In this document: positions 47,643-57,068 of the stretch, piece after piece | Layout: each line of letters begins with the position of its first letter | Numbering within the stretch: the first letter of the stretch is position 1 | DNA from: Rhypophila decipiens | Lineage: Eukaryota > Ascomycota > Sordariomycetes > Sordariales > Naviculisporaceae | Assembly (NCBI GenBank): GCA_033297075.1 | Contig: MU858203.1 | Span: 1-64,000 of the forward strand | Direction of reading: 5' to 3' | Length of the DNA: 64,000 nucleotides | Position numbers and translations under genes: made by a program | Notes under the pieces: model-generated | The model's input: only the letters and a program-made list of their open reading frames with translations | The model's database searches: none | What the model was told of the DNA's origin: nothing

Positions 47643-49262
47643 TCAAGGCCCCTCAGCGTTCAGTTGAGCGATCCTCCTTTCCAGCCACGCATAAAAGCCA
47701 GCAAACATGGTAATATCCTTCCTCTTCCCACAAAACTCCAGCAAGGCCTTGTACCTCTGCATAACAAAGTCCTTGGGGTCCATTTCCTTTGCAACATCCA
47801 GAGTCGCCCTGGTCAGCTTGGCGAGGCAGATGGGACAAAGGTACGGGGGCTGACGGATGTCCTCTGCCAGACAGCTGGTTCCTTGCATGGAGCACGCGTA
47901 GTATACGCAGTGGCCCAAGGCAAAGCAATGGCCGAGTTCATGTGCCGCCGTCCTGGCGACCCATGAGAACCACAGCCCCGAGAGGTCATCTTCAGGGCTG
48001 GGGACAGCCAATGCAGCTCTGATTGCCGCACCCATGGGTGTCTTTTCGATTTCGCTCGGGGACAAACCCTCACCACTTCCACTCCCGGTGCCGTTCACAC
48101 CTTTGGCCGACCCTTGGCTTCCTTTACAAGACTTGGCCTTCTTTCTCTTGGGCGGTTCCTCGTCGTCGTCGTCCTCCGCTTCCTCTGCGAGATTGGCTTC
48201 GCATACCCTCCTGACAAACTCTTGGCAGTGCGAGCCAGGCCACATATGCGCCCGATCAACTCCGAGTCCCTCCAAGTCCTCAGCTTCAATCGTGGTCCCA
48301 TCGTAGTGCGAAGAGTCCAAAGCCGGGTGGTACCGAGCTGTAGACACGACAGCGACTCGACTGCCCCCGTAGGCTAGCCCACAACAGAAAGTGTCGTCGT
48401 CGTCGTCGTACATGTCCTGGTCGACTAAAAGTATCGCAGAGTGAGCATCCGACGGAATCGCTTCGAGCAGCGCATCCAGGACGTCGTTGAGGTTTATTTG
48501 GCGGGGAAATGCATCGTCCGGACAGGGTCGGGTTCGGATCCGAGTCACCCCTTCGCCGAGATGCAGGCCCACATAGGTTGGTGATGACTCGGACGTGGCT
48601 TTGACTTTGGCACCTTTTCGACGGGATCGAGGGTCTTTCTTGTCGGTGGTCTCATCATCTTGCCATGGAACAAAGCTTGCAGGCTTTGATGATGCCGGCA
48701 GGAGTGATTTGACTTGCAGGGGATGGTAATATGCCGACATGTACTCAATAATGTCCTCCGTCCTGGGTGGTTCAAGTGGCGCATTTGTAGAGGGTGACTT
48801 TGTATTTCCACTTCCGCGTGAGGAAATGCAACAGGGAATGGCCCAGCTCTTGGTAATTTGTGAGATATCATTCTGACCCGCGCTGGAACTGGAGCCTGAC
48901 GAGCTTCCCGAGACACGGCCGACATACAAGGTGTTGCGTGCATTGGTGAGTGGGTTTCGAGCGCCTTCTTGGATAAAAGATCGGAGACTCTGGGGCGCTT
49001 CTTTGGGATCGATCGACAGAGAATCCCCGGGCAAAACCAGTGGTGCAGGGAACGTGTACTCGGATGGCGGGTTAGTGCCAGTCCTTGACCTTGTGCCATC
49101 GGAGCTGACCTTTACCACACGTCCAGAAGGCGTCGTGGCGGCGACTCGCTTCTCGGCGGGAACGCGTGTGAACCCGACCTCAGACGCGTGTGAGGAAACG
49201 TCAACCTGAATGTGGGCATGTTGGCAGCTGGCTTGGTTGCCTGTTTTTCGCTTGGAAGCCAT
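47643..49262 (-). CDS. Archaemetzincin (M54) metalloprotease
   Basis: Single exon of 539 aa from the ATG at 49262 (MASKRKTGNQ). The zinc site and downstream cysteines give the archaemetzincin signature: HELGHCFALGHCVYYACSMQ at about residues 441-460, followed by PYLCPIC. The N-terminal domain contains a YVGLHLGEGV-type strand and AILLVDQDMYDDDDDTFCCG, the usual partner region. The protein is longer than animal AMZ2 because of a Ser-rich N-terminal linker (about 100-200) and an acidic/basic insert with EEAEDDDDEEPPKRKKAK immediately before the catalytic helix. Fungal archaemetzincins are poorly characterised; a cytosolic or nuclear location is likely because there is no signal peptide. The basic stretch could be a nuclear localisation signal. 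Confidence 0.9.
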   Translation of the reverse strand: MASKRKTGNQASCQHAHIQVDVSSHASEVGFTRVPAEKRVAATTPSGRVVKVSSDGTRSRTGTNPPSEYTFPAPLVLPGDSLSIDPKEAPQSLRSFIQEGARNPLTNARNTLYVGRVSGSSSGSSSSAGQNDISQITKSWAIPCCISSRGSGNTKSPSTNAPLEPPRTEDIIEYMSAYYHPLQVKSLLPASSKPASFVPWQDDETTDKKDPRSRRKGAKVKATSESSPTYVGLHLGEGVTRIRTRPCPDDAFPRQINLNDVLDALLEAIPSDAHSAILLVDQDMYDDDDDTFCCGLAYGGSRVAVVSTARYHPALDSSHYDGTTIEAEDLEGLGVDRAHMWPGSHCQEFVRRVCEANLAEEAEDDDDEEPPKRKKAKSCKGSQGSAKGVNGTGSGSGEGLSPSEIEKTPMGAAIRAALAVPSPEDDLSGLWFSWVARTAAHELGHCFALGHCVYYACSMQGTSCLAEDIRQPPYLCPICLAKLTRATLDVAKEMDPKDFVMQRYKALLEFCGKRKDITMFAGFYAWLERRIAQLNAEGP

Positions 49263-49734
49263 GGTATGTGATGGGAGCTCGCAGCATGATGATGTGACTG
49301 GAAAAGTGAGTTTGAGTTGTCTCTGGTTTTGTTTACTTTTCACAGTCACTTGTTACACAAAGGGGTTAGGCAACAGCGCCCCACCTGGTTACTGTTCTGC
49401 CCAATCATGTTGCGCCGCTCTCCTCGAACTTGTCACAGCAACCTGCCCAGGCACGAATATCCCGACGGAGAAATACAGGAGCCAACTGAATGCTATGTTT
49501 TTGCGCATTTACAATCCGGCAGCGGAGGTGTGAGCATGTTTGTTGTCAAGAAATGAGCACAAGATTGGTTTGCCTATATTTTGTTGCCTTTAGCCTTTAA
49601 AGACCTGAAACACAAGATGGATATAGGTATCCGAGTGCCACTCTGATCAAGGAATCAATTACTTGGCTATAGTGCAATTCAAGCCGTTAACTGTACACAA
49701 AAGGTCACCTTCCCCGAGTCTTACTCCTTATCCA
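49263..49734. other. Archaemetzincin promoter / LysM 3' flank
   Basis: About 470 nt, holding the 5' flank of one minus-strand gene and the 3' flank of another. No gene seen. Confidence 0.5.
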
Positions 49735-51776
49735 TCAGTTGGTCGGCACAGGGAGTGGCGGCGTTTTCGAAAAGGTGGCCACGGGGCCCGAGATGCCCAC
49801 GCACACAAATATCTGGCTCCACATGCTTCCGCAGTCTGGTGCCGCGGCTGGGTTGTAAAGATAAAAGTCACTGCGAGAAATCAAATGTTAGGCTGCGTGT
49901 GTATGTCATGTTTGTTGAGTGTCTGATGGCTTGAAACTTACTCGACTGAGATGCCCGCTGCATCGCTGATGGCCCAGCATCCCTCGCCCGGCTGGACAAA
50001 GTAGAAGCGGCGGCATCCTGCAATCATGGGTGCCTAAGTACGGGAATGGGTCAGCATTTCGGTCTGAGCTGTCTTCAAGTTGGTTCTTGGTTCAGTATCA
50101 TGGCTTTTGCGTACCTGGATCGGCTGTGGGGTGGAAACAGCAGCCGCGCTAGTGGTAGACGCAGGCGCGGACGATGAAGCCGACGTTATCGACGCCGTTG
50201 CAACCGAGCTGGTGGCTGTCGGCCCATTCGTCCACGGATTGGTAGGAAGGGGCGCCGTTCTGGTCGTGGGTGTATCCGGCACGGCAACACAGTACCAGTA
50301 TCCATCTGTGAAATTCCCGCAGTCGGGGCCCGTGACGGAAGGATTCCAAGCCAGGAACTCGGACATGGAAAAGGTGCCAAACAGGGCCGGATAGGCCCAG
50401 CAAGGCTCCCCGTCAAACGCTTGATACCACATAACACAGTTGGAGGCGGTCCCCGAAGCGAGGGGAGACGGTTCGACGGTGACTGCCCACGGCAGGAGCG
50501 GCTCTTCCTCTTCGGCATCATAGGCACCAGCACAGTAGTAGTAGTTTGCCCAGAGGCCGTTGCAGTCGTTGTTCAACACGGTATTCCACGAAAAGAACTC
50601 GGAAGGTGTGATGCCCTTGAACTCGGCCAAGACGGTCTCACAAGTGTCGTTGCCTCGTGCCTGATAGTAATACTTGCAGTTCGATGGCGGCGTGCCGTGG
50701 ATCGGTGTTGGCTCCCAGTTCGGGTTGATGGTGGGGAGAGGTGTCGCAGTAGGAATTGTATAAGGTGGCAGCGAGGTTGGGCCGGCCGACTCGGAGGCGG
50801 TCTCGTTGTAAGGAAGCTCGATCAAGGGCTCTTCCTGCACATCAACGCCAACGCACACCCAGTGCTTGATGTACAGACCAGAACAGTCTTCTTGCACAGC
50901 AGGGTTCCAGGCATAAAAGTCGATTGGGTTCATGAATTGCTCGTCGGCGTACCGTCTGATGATGTCGCGGCAGTCCTCGCCCGCACGCACCAGATGCCAG
51001 TAGTTGCAAAAGGACGGTTGACCCGCTTGGGTCTGGGTCGGTGGCCAGGTGTTATTTGCGCGAGTTGGGGTGGCGATGGACCAGGACGTGGTCGGGTGCT
51101 GAATCGAGTAGGTCGAGTTGAACCAAGAGGTGGAGGTTGAAGATGTTGTCGAGGTTGTCGAGGTTGTCCTCAGGCTGCTGCTGGAGGTGGTGATGGTGAC
51201 GGGAGGACCAAGTCTCACGCAGTAGGCATATCCGGACCAGAAGCCCACCGAGCAATCTTGGGACAATGAGGGGTTCATGGCAATGAACTGGGCGCGCGTC
51301 AGTCCGTAGCGACTGGCCACGTTGTCGCAATTGTCGCCCGTGCCGATCAGATGCCAGCCATTTCAGTTGCTGGGCATGTCTGTCATGGTTGGCCCTGGCG
51401 CTCCCGTTGTCACCGGTGTGGCTGTAGAAGAACGCTTCGAGCTGGAGGAGGACCTGGTCGAGCTGGTGGTAGTTGGCGCGGCGGTGAGCCCGACGCAATA
51501 GGCATATCCCGCCCAGAAGTTGGTGGCACAGTTTGAAGAGACGGCTGGGTTCCAAGTCAGGAACTGACTATGTGTGATGCCATACTGAGCCTCTAAGGTG
51601 TCGCAGGTATTTCCACTCGCCACGACATGCCACCGTTTGCACGTCGCAATGGTTCCCGAGAGAGTGGGAGCTGGAGGCACGCCGCGCGTGGTGCTGACGC
51701 AGTAGGCAAAGCCGACCCAAAAGTTGGTCACGCGGTTGCTCGACACTGCGGGATTCCATGTGAGAAACTGCATCAT
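49735..51776 (-). pseudogene. Multi-LysM protein gene, 5'-truncated with in-frame stop
   Basis: Seven LysM-like modules run from about 51770 down to 49780, each with W-NP-x(n)-C spacing (QFLTWNPAVSS, QFIAMNPSLS, DFYAWNPAVQ, EFFSWNTVLN, EFLAWNPSV, DFYLYNPAAA) and Ser/Thr-rich linkers, as in fungal chitin-binding LysM proteins. Terminal exons 50033-49942 and 49870-49735 follow introns starting GTACGC and GTAAGT, and end with TGA. Defects: module 1 begins part-way through, with no signal peptide or start exon found. At 51365-51363 a TGA lies in frame where sibling modules have Cys just before the W-H-L motif. No intron can skip the stop, because no AG lies close behind it. Read as a pseudogene; stop readthrough or a base error are the alternatives. 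It is head to head with a secreted-protein ORF starting at 51874. Confidence 0.75.
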
Positions 51777-51873
51777 TCTTCCCACCTCTTGAGGCTCCTC
51801 TTTAGACGGCCTTCTCAACCTTTACTCGCTGTTTTCACCCTTCGTTTGCCACCACTCAGGCCCACTCTTCACT

Positions 51874-52380
51874 ATGGATCGATTTGGCCCGTTCGTGGCC
51901 ATGGCAGTCATGGTGCTCGCCGCTGGCCTTGACCTCGCCCAAGCCGGAAGCCAGTCGTGGATGTCGGGTGTTTGTTCTCCAGGCCCCGCCCCGCCTGTCC
52001 GGCGCATTGCCCTCAACGCCCGTGGGCATGCCGACAAGGAGCAAGCAGTCATGAGCGACGTGGCAGCTAGCATCAACCCGACGAGCCACGACACCGCCTT
52101 AAACAGACGCTCGCTTATTCCCAGCAGATTTCACCTTGACGTGCACCTGCCGTGGCCGAGGGGGGAGGTATTTTACTGCTATGCAACCCCGGAGGCCGAA
52201 GCAGCGCTCGACGCCCCCCTTAGAAAGGCTAAAAAGATCTGGCTTGACGCCCTCGGGGAACCGTTCAAGATGGAGCAGCTGGAGGGCGTGTCGTCTGGTC
52301 CGGCCTGTACCGGTCACAAGGAGAGGAAGCACATCCTTGTCGTGTCTCTCACCGCCCGCATGCTGGCGATAATCCCATGA
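51874..52380 (+). CDS. Secreted protein, N-terminal part resembling a fungal zincin
   Basis: 168-aa ORF with a good signal peptide (FVAMAVMVLAAGLDLAQA). After a propeptide-like stretch comes FHLDVHLPWPRGEVFYCYAT, then a helix ending KIWLDALGE. This order resembles the start of secreted fungal M12A/zincin-like proteins (W-P-x-G-x-x-Y-C, then a helix with W-x-x-x-L), but no HExxH catalytic motif follows before the TGA. The stop overlaps the ATG of the next ORF by four bases (ATGA at 52377-52380). I infer either a gene broken by a frameshift or one with an intron I could not find. It lies under 100 nt from the truncated LysM gene. The family assignment is tentative. Confidence 0.5.
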   Translation: MDRFGPFVAMAVMVLAAGLDLAQAGSQSWMSGVCSPGPAPPVRRIALNARGHADKEQAVMSDVAASINPTSHDTALNRRSLIPSRFHLDVHLPWPRGEVFYCYATPEAEAALDAPLRKAKKIWLDALGEPFKMEQLEGVSSGPACTGHKERKHILVVSLTARMLAIIP

Positions 52381-52808
52381 ATTACAAATGGGGCGGACGC
52401 TGGCCTCGGGGCAACGAGATCTACGAAATCAAGCCCAAGACGGAGCGCAAGCTGCATACCAGGCCCGACGGGCGATGCCGGGCCAAGGATAGCGGTGCCT
52501 GGCATGCCTACAAGGTTGAGGGCCGCGGCTGGGCGAGCGACGATAAGGGCAGCAAGCTATGGGACAACATCCGGGAGTGTGCTGCCGAGGCCTGCGCCAG
52601 CTTCCGCTTCGGCTACTACGAAAGAGATGAGCACGAGGACGGCTGGGAGTGGTGGGCAACCTTCACGTGCCCCAAGGGCAAGGTCGACCGGTGCTGGAAC
52701 AATCAAGAGATCCCAAAGGCCACGGGCGGGTACACGCACAAGTGGAGGCAGAAGTCGGCCAACGAAAGGTACGAGGATGGCGGCTGCACAAGGGATATGA
52801 GCTACTAG
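52377..52808 (+). CDS. Cysteine-containing ORF of unknown function
   Basis: 143-codon ORF starting MNYKWGGRWPRGNEIYE and ending DGGCTRDMSY. It is rich in Trp, Lys, Arg and Glu, with about six cysteines including RECAAEACASF and a later TCPKGK...RCWNN. Such a size and Cys count fit a small secreted domain, but this ORF has no signal peptide of its own. If joined to the preceding ORF (different frame, ATGA overlap) it would form one secreted two-domain protein of about 310 residues. I do not recognise the domain. The coding look is good: no internal stops, strongly biased third positions. Confidence 0.5.
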   Translation: MNYKWGGRWPRGNEIYEIKPKTERKLHTRPDGRCRAKDSGAWHAYKVEGRGWASDDKGSKLWDNIRECAAEACASFRFGYYERDEHEDGWEWWATFTCPKGKVDRCWNNQEIPKATGGYTHKWRQKSANERYEDGGCTRDMSY

Positions 52809-54157
52809 AAGCTGGGGTGGATGTCTTTGGCTTCTTTCTTGCATGTCGAGCTTTGTCTCCTGAACACTGTTGGCCCCTTTACATGCTACCTTGAGCTAGT
52901 TTACATACATGACCAAGCTGTGGCATGTATGGGCGTGCATTGTGCTCTTACATTCATGGCTGTAGTCTGTAGATTTAATTCCAAAAGTTTATTACAATTT
53001 GGAAGCCTCGCTTTCAGTCCGCAGACTGCTCTTTGTGCCCAACCATTTTCAGTTGCAAGGGCAGCACCAACTTGAAGATGTCACGGTGAGCCCGATTCAG
53101 CCAGCATTGAATGTTCTCATTTCTTTCACAAATGAAAACATCAACCTGGCAACTATCAACATCGTCGGCAGTGTTTAGGATAAATACCGATACCCCATGG
53201 GGAACACATTTAGGCACAATGTGCCTGGTCACACCGGATTCAAGTTCCTTGCACCGACTCGGACGACTTGACAGTCCCACTGGCAATCTACTTTAAATCC
53301 GGCATTCAACCGCCACTTATTGCCACATACACATCCTGATCATCAAGTTTATTTTCCAGGACAAAGCGGACGACAGCCTGACAGCCTGCCTCCGATATTA
53401 ACATGAAACGTCACTCCGATTCGCACACCTGACCCATCACTTTCGTTGTCCACCAGTGTCGGGCGTGGGCCTACAAGCCGCCGCCCACGCACGGCCAGAT
53501 AAATGACCTCGGATCAGCGGCCAGGAACTTGAAGGATACCAGCATAACCAGCATAACCAGCTCTCCTGCCGTCTTCTCCGCTCTGCACCCCAGATTATGT
53601 CCCGCACTAGCATGCCGATGTGATCATCACCATGCTGCTGGCCGGGTCCGTGACCATCAAGGTTTCCCATTCTCCCCGAACCAAGGGAAAACTCTTGCTG
53701 TCCAAATGAGCTCGAAGTTGGTCCTCCGTTCCCACATTCCGGGAAACCCTGGATTCTTGGCAAAATTATAAACAACCTGTTGACAAGTGTAATATGGCGC
53801 TGACGAGTCTTTTTCATCCGTCCGTGGTGGAGGCTGCAATGACCCGCTGGATATAGAGATCTAGTTCGGGGAAATGGAGATGTTTTTGCCTCCCCTGAAA
53901 GTGAACTCCTGAAGGCGCGGTCAAGCCACGACACCACCCACGTCTCTTGTGATTTGTCAATTGTGGTAATTAACAACTTGGTCCTTGCACTAGAGCCAGG
54001 TCCCATCTGCCCGAGCCGAAGAGGGCAACTTGAAAGTATATGTCGGTCCCAGTATAAAGCCATCGGTCGAGTCCGGCCTGGGCAATCACCGCTTTCCAAC
54101 ACACATCACCCACTCAACCGGCATCTCTCCCACCAACTCGACAGACCATTTCACACC
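52809..54157. other. Intergenic interval upstream of the acetylxylan esterase
   Basis: About 1.35 kb. The first part is the 3' flank of the cysteine-containing ORF; the last 200 nt are the esterase promoter with a TATA box. No gene supported. Confidence 0.55.
54053..54058 (+). promoter_or_regulatory. TATA box of the acetylxylan esterase gene
   Basis: TATAAA 105 nt upstream of the start codon of a secreted hydrolase gene, a usual position in ascomycetes allowing for a short 5' UTR. Confidence 0.6.
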
Positions 54158-55067
54158 ATGAAGCTCGCCGCCGTGACTGTTCCCCTCCTCGCCGGCCTTG
54201 CCAGCTCGAGCCCTCTGGAGGAGAGACAATCGTCGTGCCCCAAGATCCACGTGTTTGGTGCCCGCGAGACCACAGTGCCCCAGGGCTATGGCACCTCTCA
54301 GGGGCTGGTCAACATGGTGACGCAGGCCTACCCGGGCGCCACCAAGGAGGCCATCGTCTATCCTGCCTGCGGAGGCCAGAGCAACTGCGGCGGTGTCAGC
54401 TATGACAACTCGGCCCGCCAGGGAACCGCCGCCGTCGTCAAGGCCGTCACCGACCTCAACAAGCGCTGTCCCGACACCAAGATTGTGCTGATTGGCTATT
54501 CTCAGGTAGGCTGAGGAGACTCTCTGCTGTGCTGTTCTTGCCAAGTATAATGTTAACATGGGATATCTTGTATCAATCAGGGCGGTCAAATCATGGACAA
54601 GTACGTTTGTCGAGCATCCTCGCCCCTCGAGATCTGAGCCAAAGGCTAACCGTGATGCAGTGCCCTTTGCGGAGGTGCCGGCGCTACTCTGACCGGAACA
54701 GCCCTCGCCGCCGTCAAGGCCGCCATCTTCATGGGAGACCCGCACAACATCAACGGTCTGCCCTACAACGTCGGAACCTGCCGAGCAAGCGGTGTAAGTT
54801 CCTGCCCCATATCTTCTGCAATCGTCCAAGGACTGGAGAATTGCCAGAAAGCTGACAAGCTGCCGTCAACCCCGACAATAGTTTGCCGCCCGGCCCAACG
54901 GATTCAAGTGCTCGCCGGCGGACCCCAAGATCATCCAGTCCTACTGCGACTCGACGGATCCTTACTGCTGCAACGGCAACGACGCCAACTCGCACCAGCA
55001 GTACGTCAACAAGTACGGACAACAGGCTTTGACATTTATCAAGAAGCTGCTGGACGCCAGCCCTTGA
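54158..55067 (+). CDS. Secreted acetylxylan esterase, CE5 (cutinase fold)
   Basis: Four exons (54158-54505, 54581-54600, 54661-54793, 54882-55067) give 228 aa. Exon 2 is a 20-nt micro-exon. A signal peptide (KLAAVTVPLLAGLASSSP) and a short pro-region ending LEERQSS precede the mature start CPKIHVFGARETT, the classic CE5 opening. The triad is visible: nucleophile in IGYSQGGQIMDN (Ser about 115, spliced across exons 1-3), Asp about 193 in YCDSTDPYCC, and His about 205 in DANSHQQY. The paired cysteines are present and no carbohydrate-binding module is attached. The enzyme deacetylates xylan outside the cell. Introns of 75, 60 and 88 nt are GT-AG. The YCDxxDPYCC and CxNG pattern favours acetylxylan esterase over cutinase. 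Confidence 0.93.
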
Positions 55068-57068
55068 GCGCGTCCAGTTCAAGGCATTAGGTGGTTGAAA
55101 CAGGAAAGTTGGCAGCTGGCGATTGGAGATGCGTGTGGCTTTTGTTTGAGCTTGTTGATTGTTCCAGGACGGCCGTCAGCAATGTTCATGTTTGATATTT
55201 TCACGAGGTCAGGTCGGAGGGCCGGCAAGTGGGTCGGATGCGAGATTACCGCACAACCGTGGTCCTGCAGTGTTCTGACAAGTACGGCACGGTGCCTGTG
55301 GTGTGGAGCTGCACATAGTTGCGGGCGAAAAAAAAAAAAGAAACGGAAAAATAGTGTACATAGCTGTAAACCGATGAACAAAGTTCTTTTCGTCAATCGG
55401 GCATTTTGCCAGTCTGCCATGTGTGAATCGAGCTCGTTTGTAAAAGTTTGTCATTATTGCTGCAGATGACCACAGCGATATGGCGTATTGTTTTGCGTAT
55501 CGGTATGCATTACACCTGTACGGTACGGGCTAACACGACGATTGCATTGCCATTTTAGTGCACTGCCGGTGCCGGTTTTATGCAGGCCAGGGTGAGGTGG
55601 TCGGGCGCTTATTGGCGTCCAGTCGTGTGGCTGTGCCGAGATCTCCGGTGGGGCGGGATCGAACCTCCCTTGAAGTGCAGCCAGCCATAGGGCTGATCCA
55701 GGACCGTTTGTTGGGAAAAGATCACATCGCCATGAAAAGAATCCGAACGGCTATTTTGCTTTTCAAAGTCTCATTCTTCTGTTCGAGACTCTAGAGTCTG
55801 AGGTAAAGGAATAGGCTATCAAGGGACAGCAAGCTACTGTCTCTTAGGGCTGGCAGTCCTCCCTGCCAAGGCCAAGCTTAGCCTAACGGGGTTGGTCTGT
55901 AGGATCAGCCGCTGATCCTCTTCAACTCTTCCAGTCTCTTTCTCTTTCTTGTTTTCAGCTCTTAAAAATTGTCTATACGCCCTTGGCAATTACAATAAAG
56001 TGGGAAAAGGAAATGTGTCAGCCTTTTGCACTGGGTATATAAAAAAAGGCTTTCCCTTATTTATTTATTATTTCTTTCTTGTATTCCACTTGCTGATGGC
56101 TGACCTCAGATTACCGATGTACCGGCGGCCGATGGACCCGTCAGCATCGGGTTGCACAACCCCATCCGATCAACAGCCAGTCAGGCCGGGATAGCGGCCG
56201 TAGACAGTATTAATAGCGCTTAGGAGCCACTCACACTGTCGAACAAGCGCGCATAGTGGCTGTTTTCCACATGCTGGTCGTGTACTGCCCAGTACGGGAA
56301 CAGGTAGCACGAAATGGGCCTGTCTCGCGTGTTCAGGTGTTCAAGTTTTTAGCGTGAGCGGCAACAACAGAATCCTGAACCCGGAGCTGTGCCACACAGT
56401 CTACGACTTCGCCCCCAAATCCAATTGGCCCAGAGACTCGGAGCCCAGCAACCCAGCTCGGACTCTGCGACTCTTGTGATGCGACGGTGCGAGTCCATCC
56501 ACTCAACAGCACCCGAATCTACCCCTGATACGCATACCTGAGTGGGCAAACCGCGTTCTATCCCAGTCCAGTTCACAGAGCATATTGTACGGCAGCCAGC
56601 CACGAAGTACGAGTACTCGAAAGCTGGCAACTGCTGGTTGTTTGGGATTTTGGCCATGGCTATGGTCTGGGGTCCGGATCCTTCGACTGTTCCACCACAT
56701 AGATGTGTACATCTCGATCCATTGATGTTACATGAATGCATGCTTCTGTGCTCTGCCCACTACGGATGCTACGGATAGTACCCGATGGATTGGGACCCCA
56801 GGTCACTCCACCCGAGATGTGCCTTGTCCAGTCTGGCTGCCAGTGCTTTTCTTTGCTGATGTGGCACTGTCCTTCTCCTCCGGCTTCCATCTTTCTCTGT
56901 CCTTCATGTCTCTTTTGCCAACTTGGAGAAACCATCCCAAGTCCAAGCCAGTTTCTTTGCCAGAATCGATTTGCATTTGGGCTCGCGTCAGCATTTGTGG
57001 CCAGGCGTGATTCCGATATTCGTGCTCTGAGCTACTTCGTGTTCATTACTGCCAGCAGTATCCTTACA
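55068..57068. other. Gene-free interval, esterase 3' flank / kelch promoter
   Basis: About 2 kb. Contains a poly-A tract at about 55328-55341 and an AT/TTTAT-rich stretch near 56040-56090. Short frames on both strands are mutually overlapping and unsupported. No gene or element named. Confidence 0.55.

Noticed and set aside
51822..52094. Minus-strand open frame with a signal-peptide-like start opposite the secreted ORF
   Set aside because: It lies antisense to a better-supported ORF and could not be joined to the LysM modules by any splice signal, so I treat it as a shadow.
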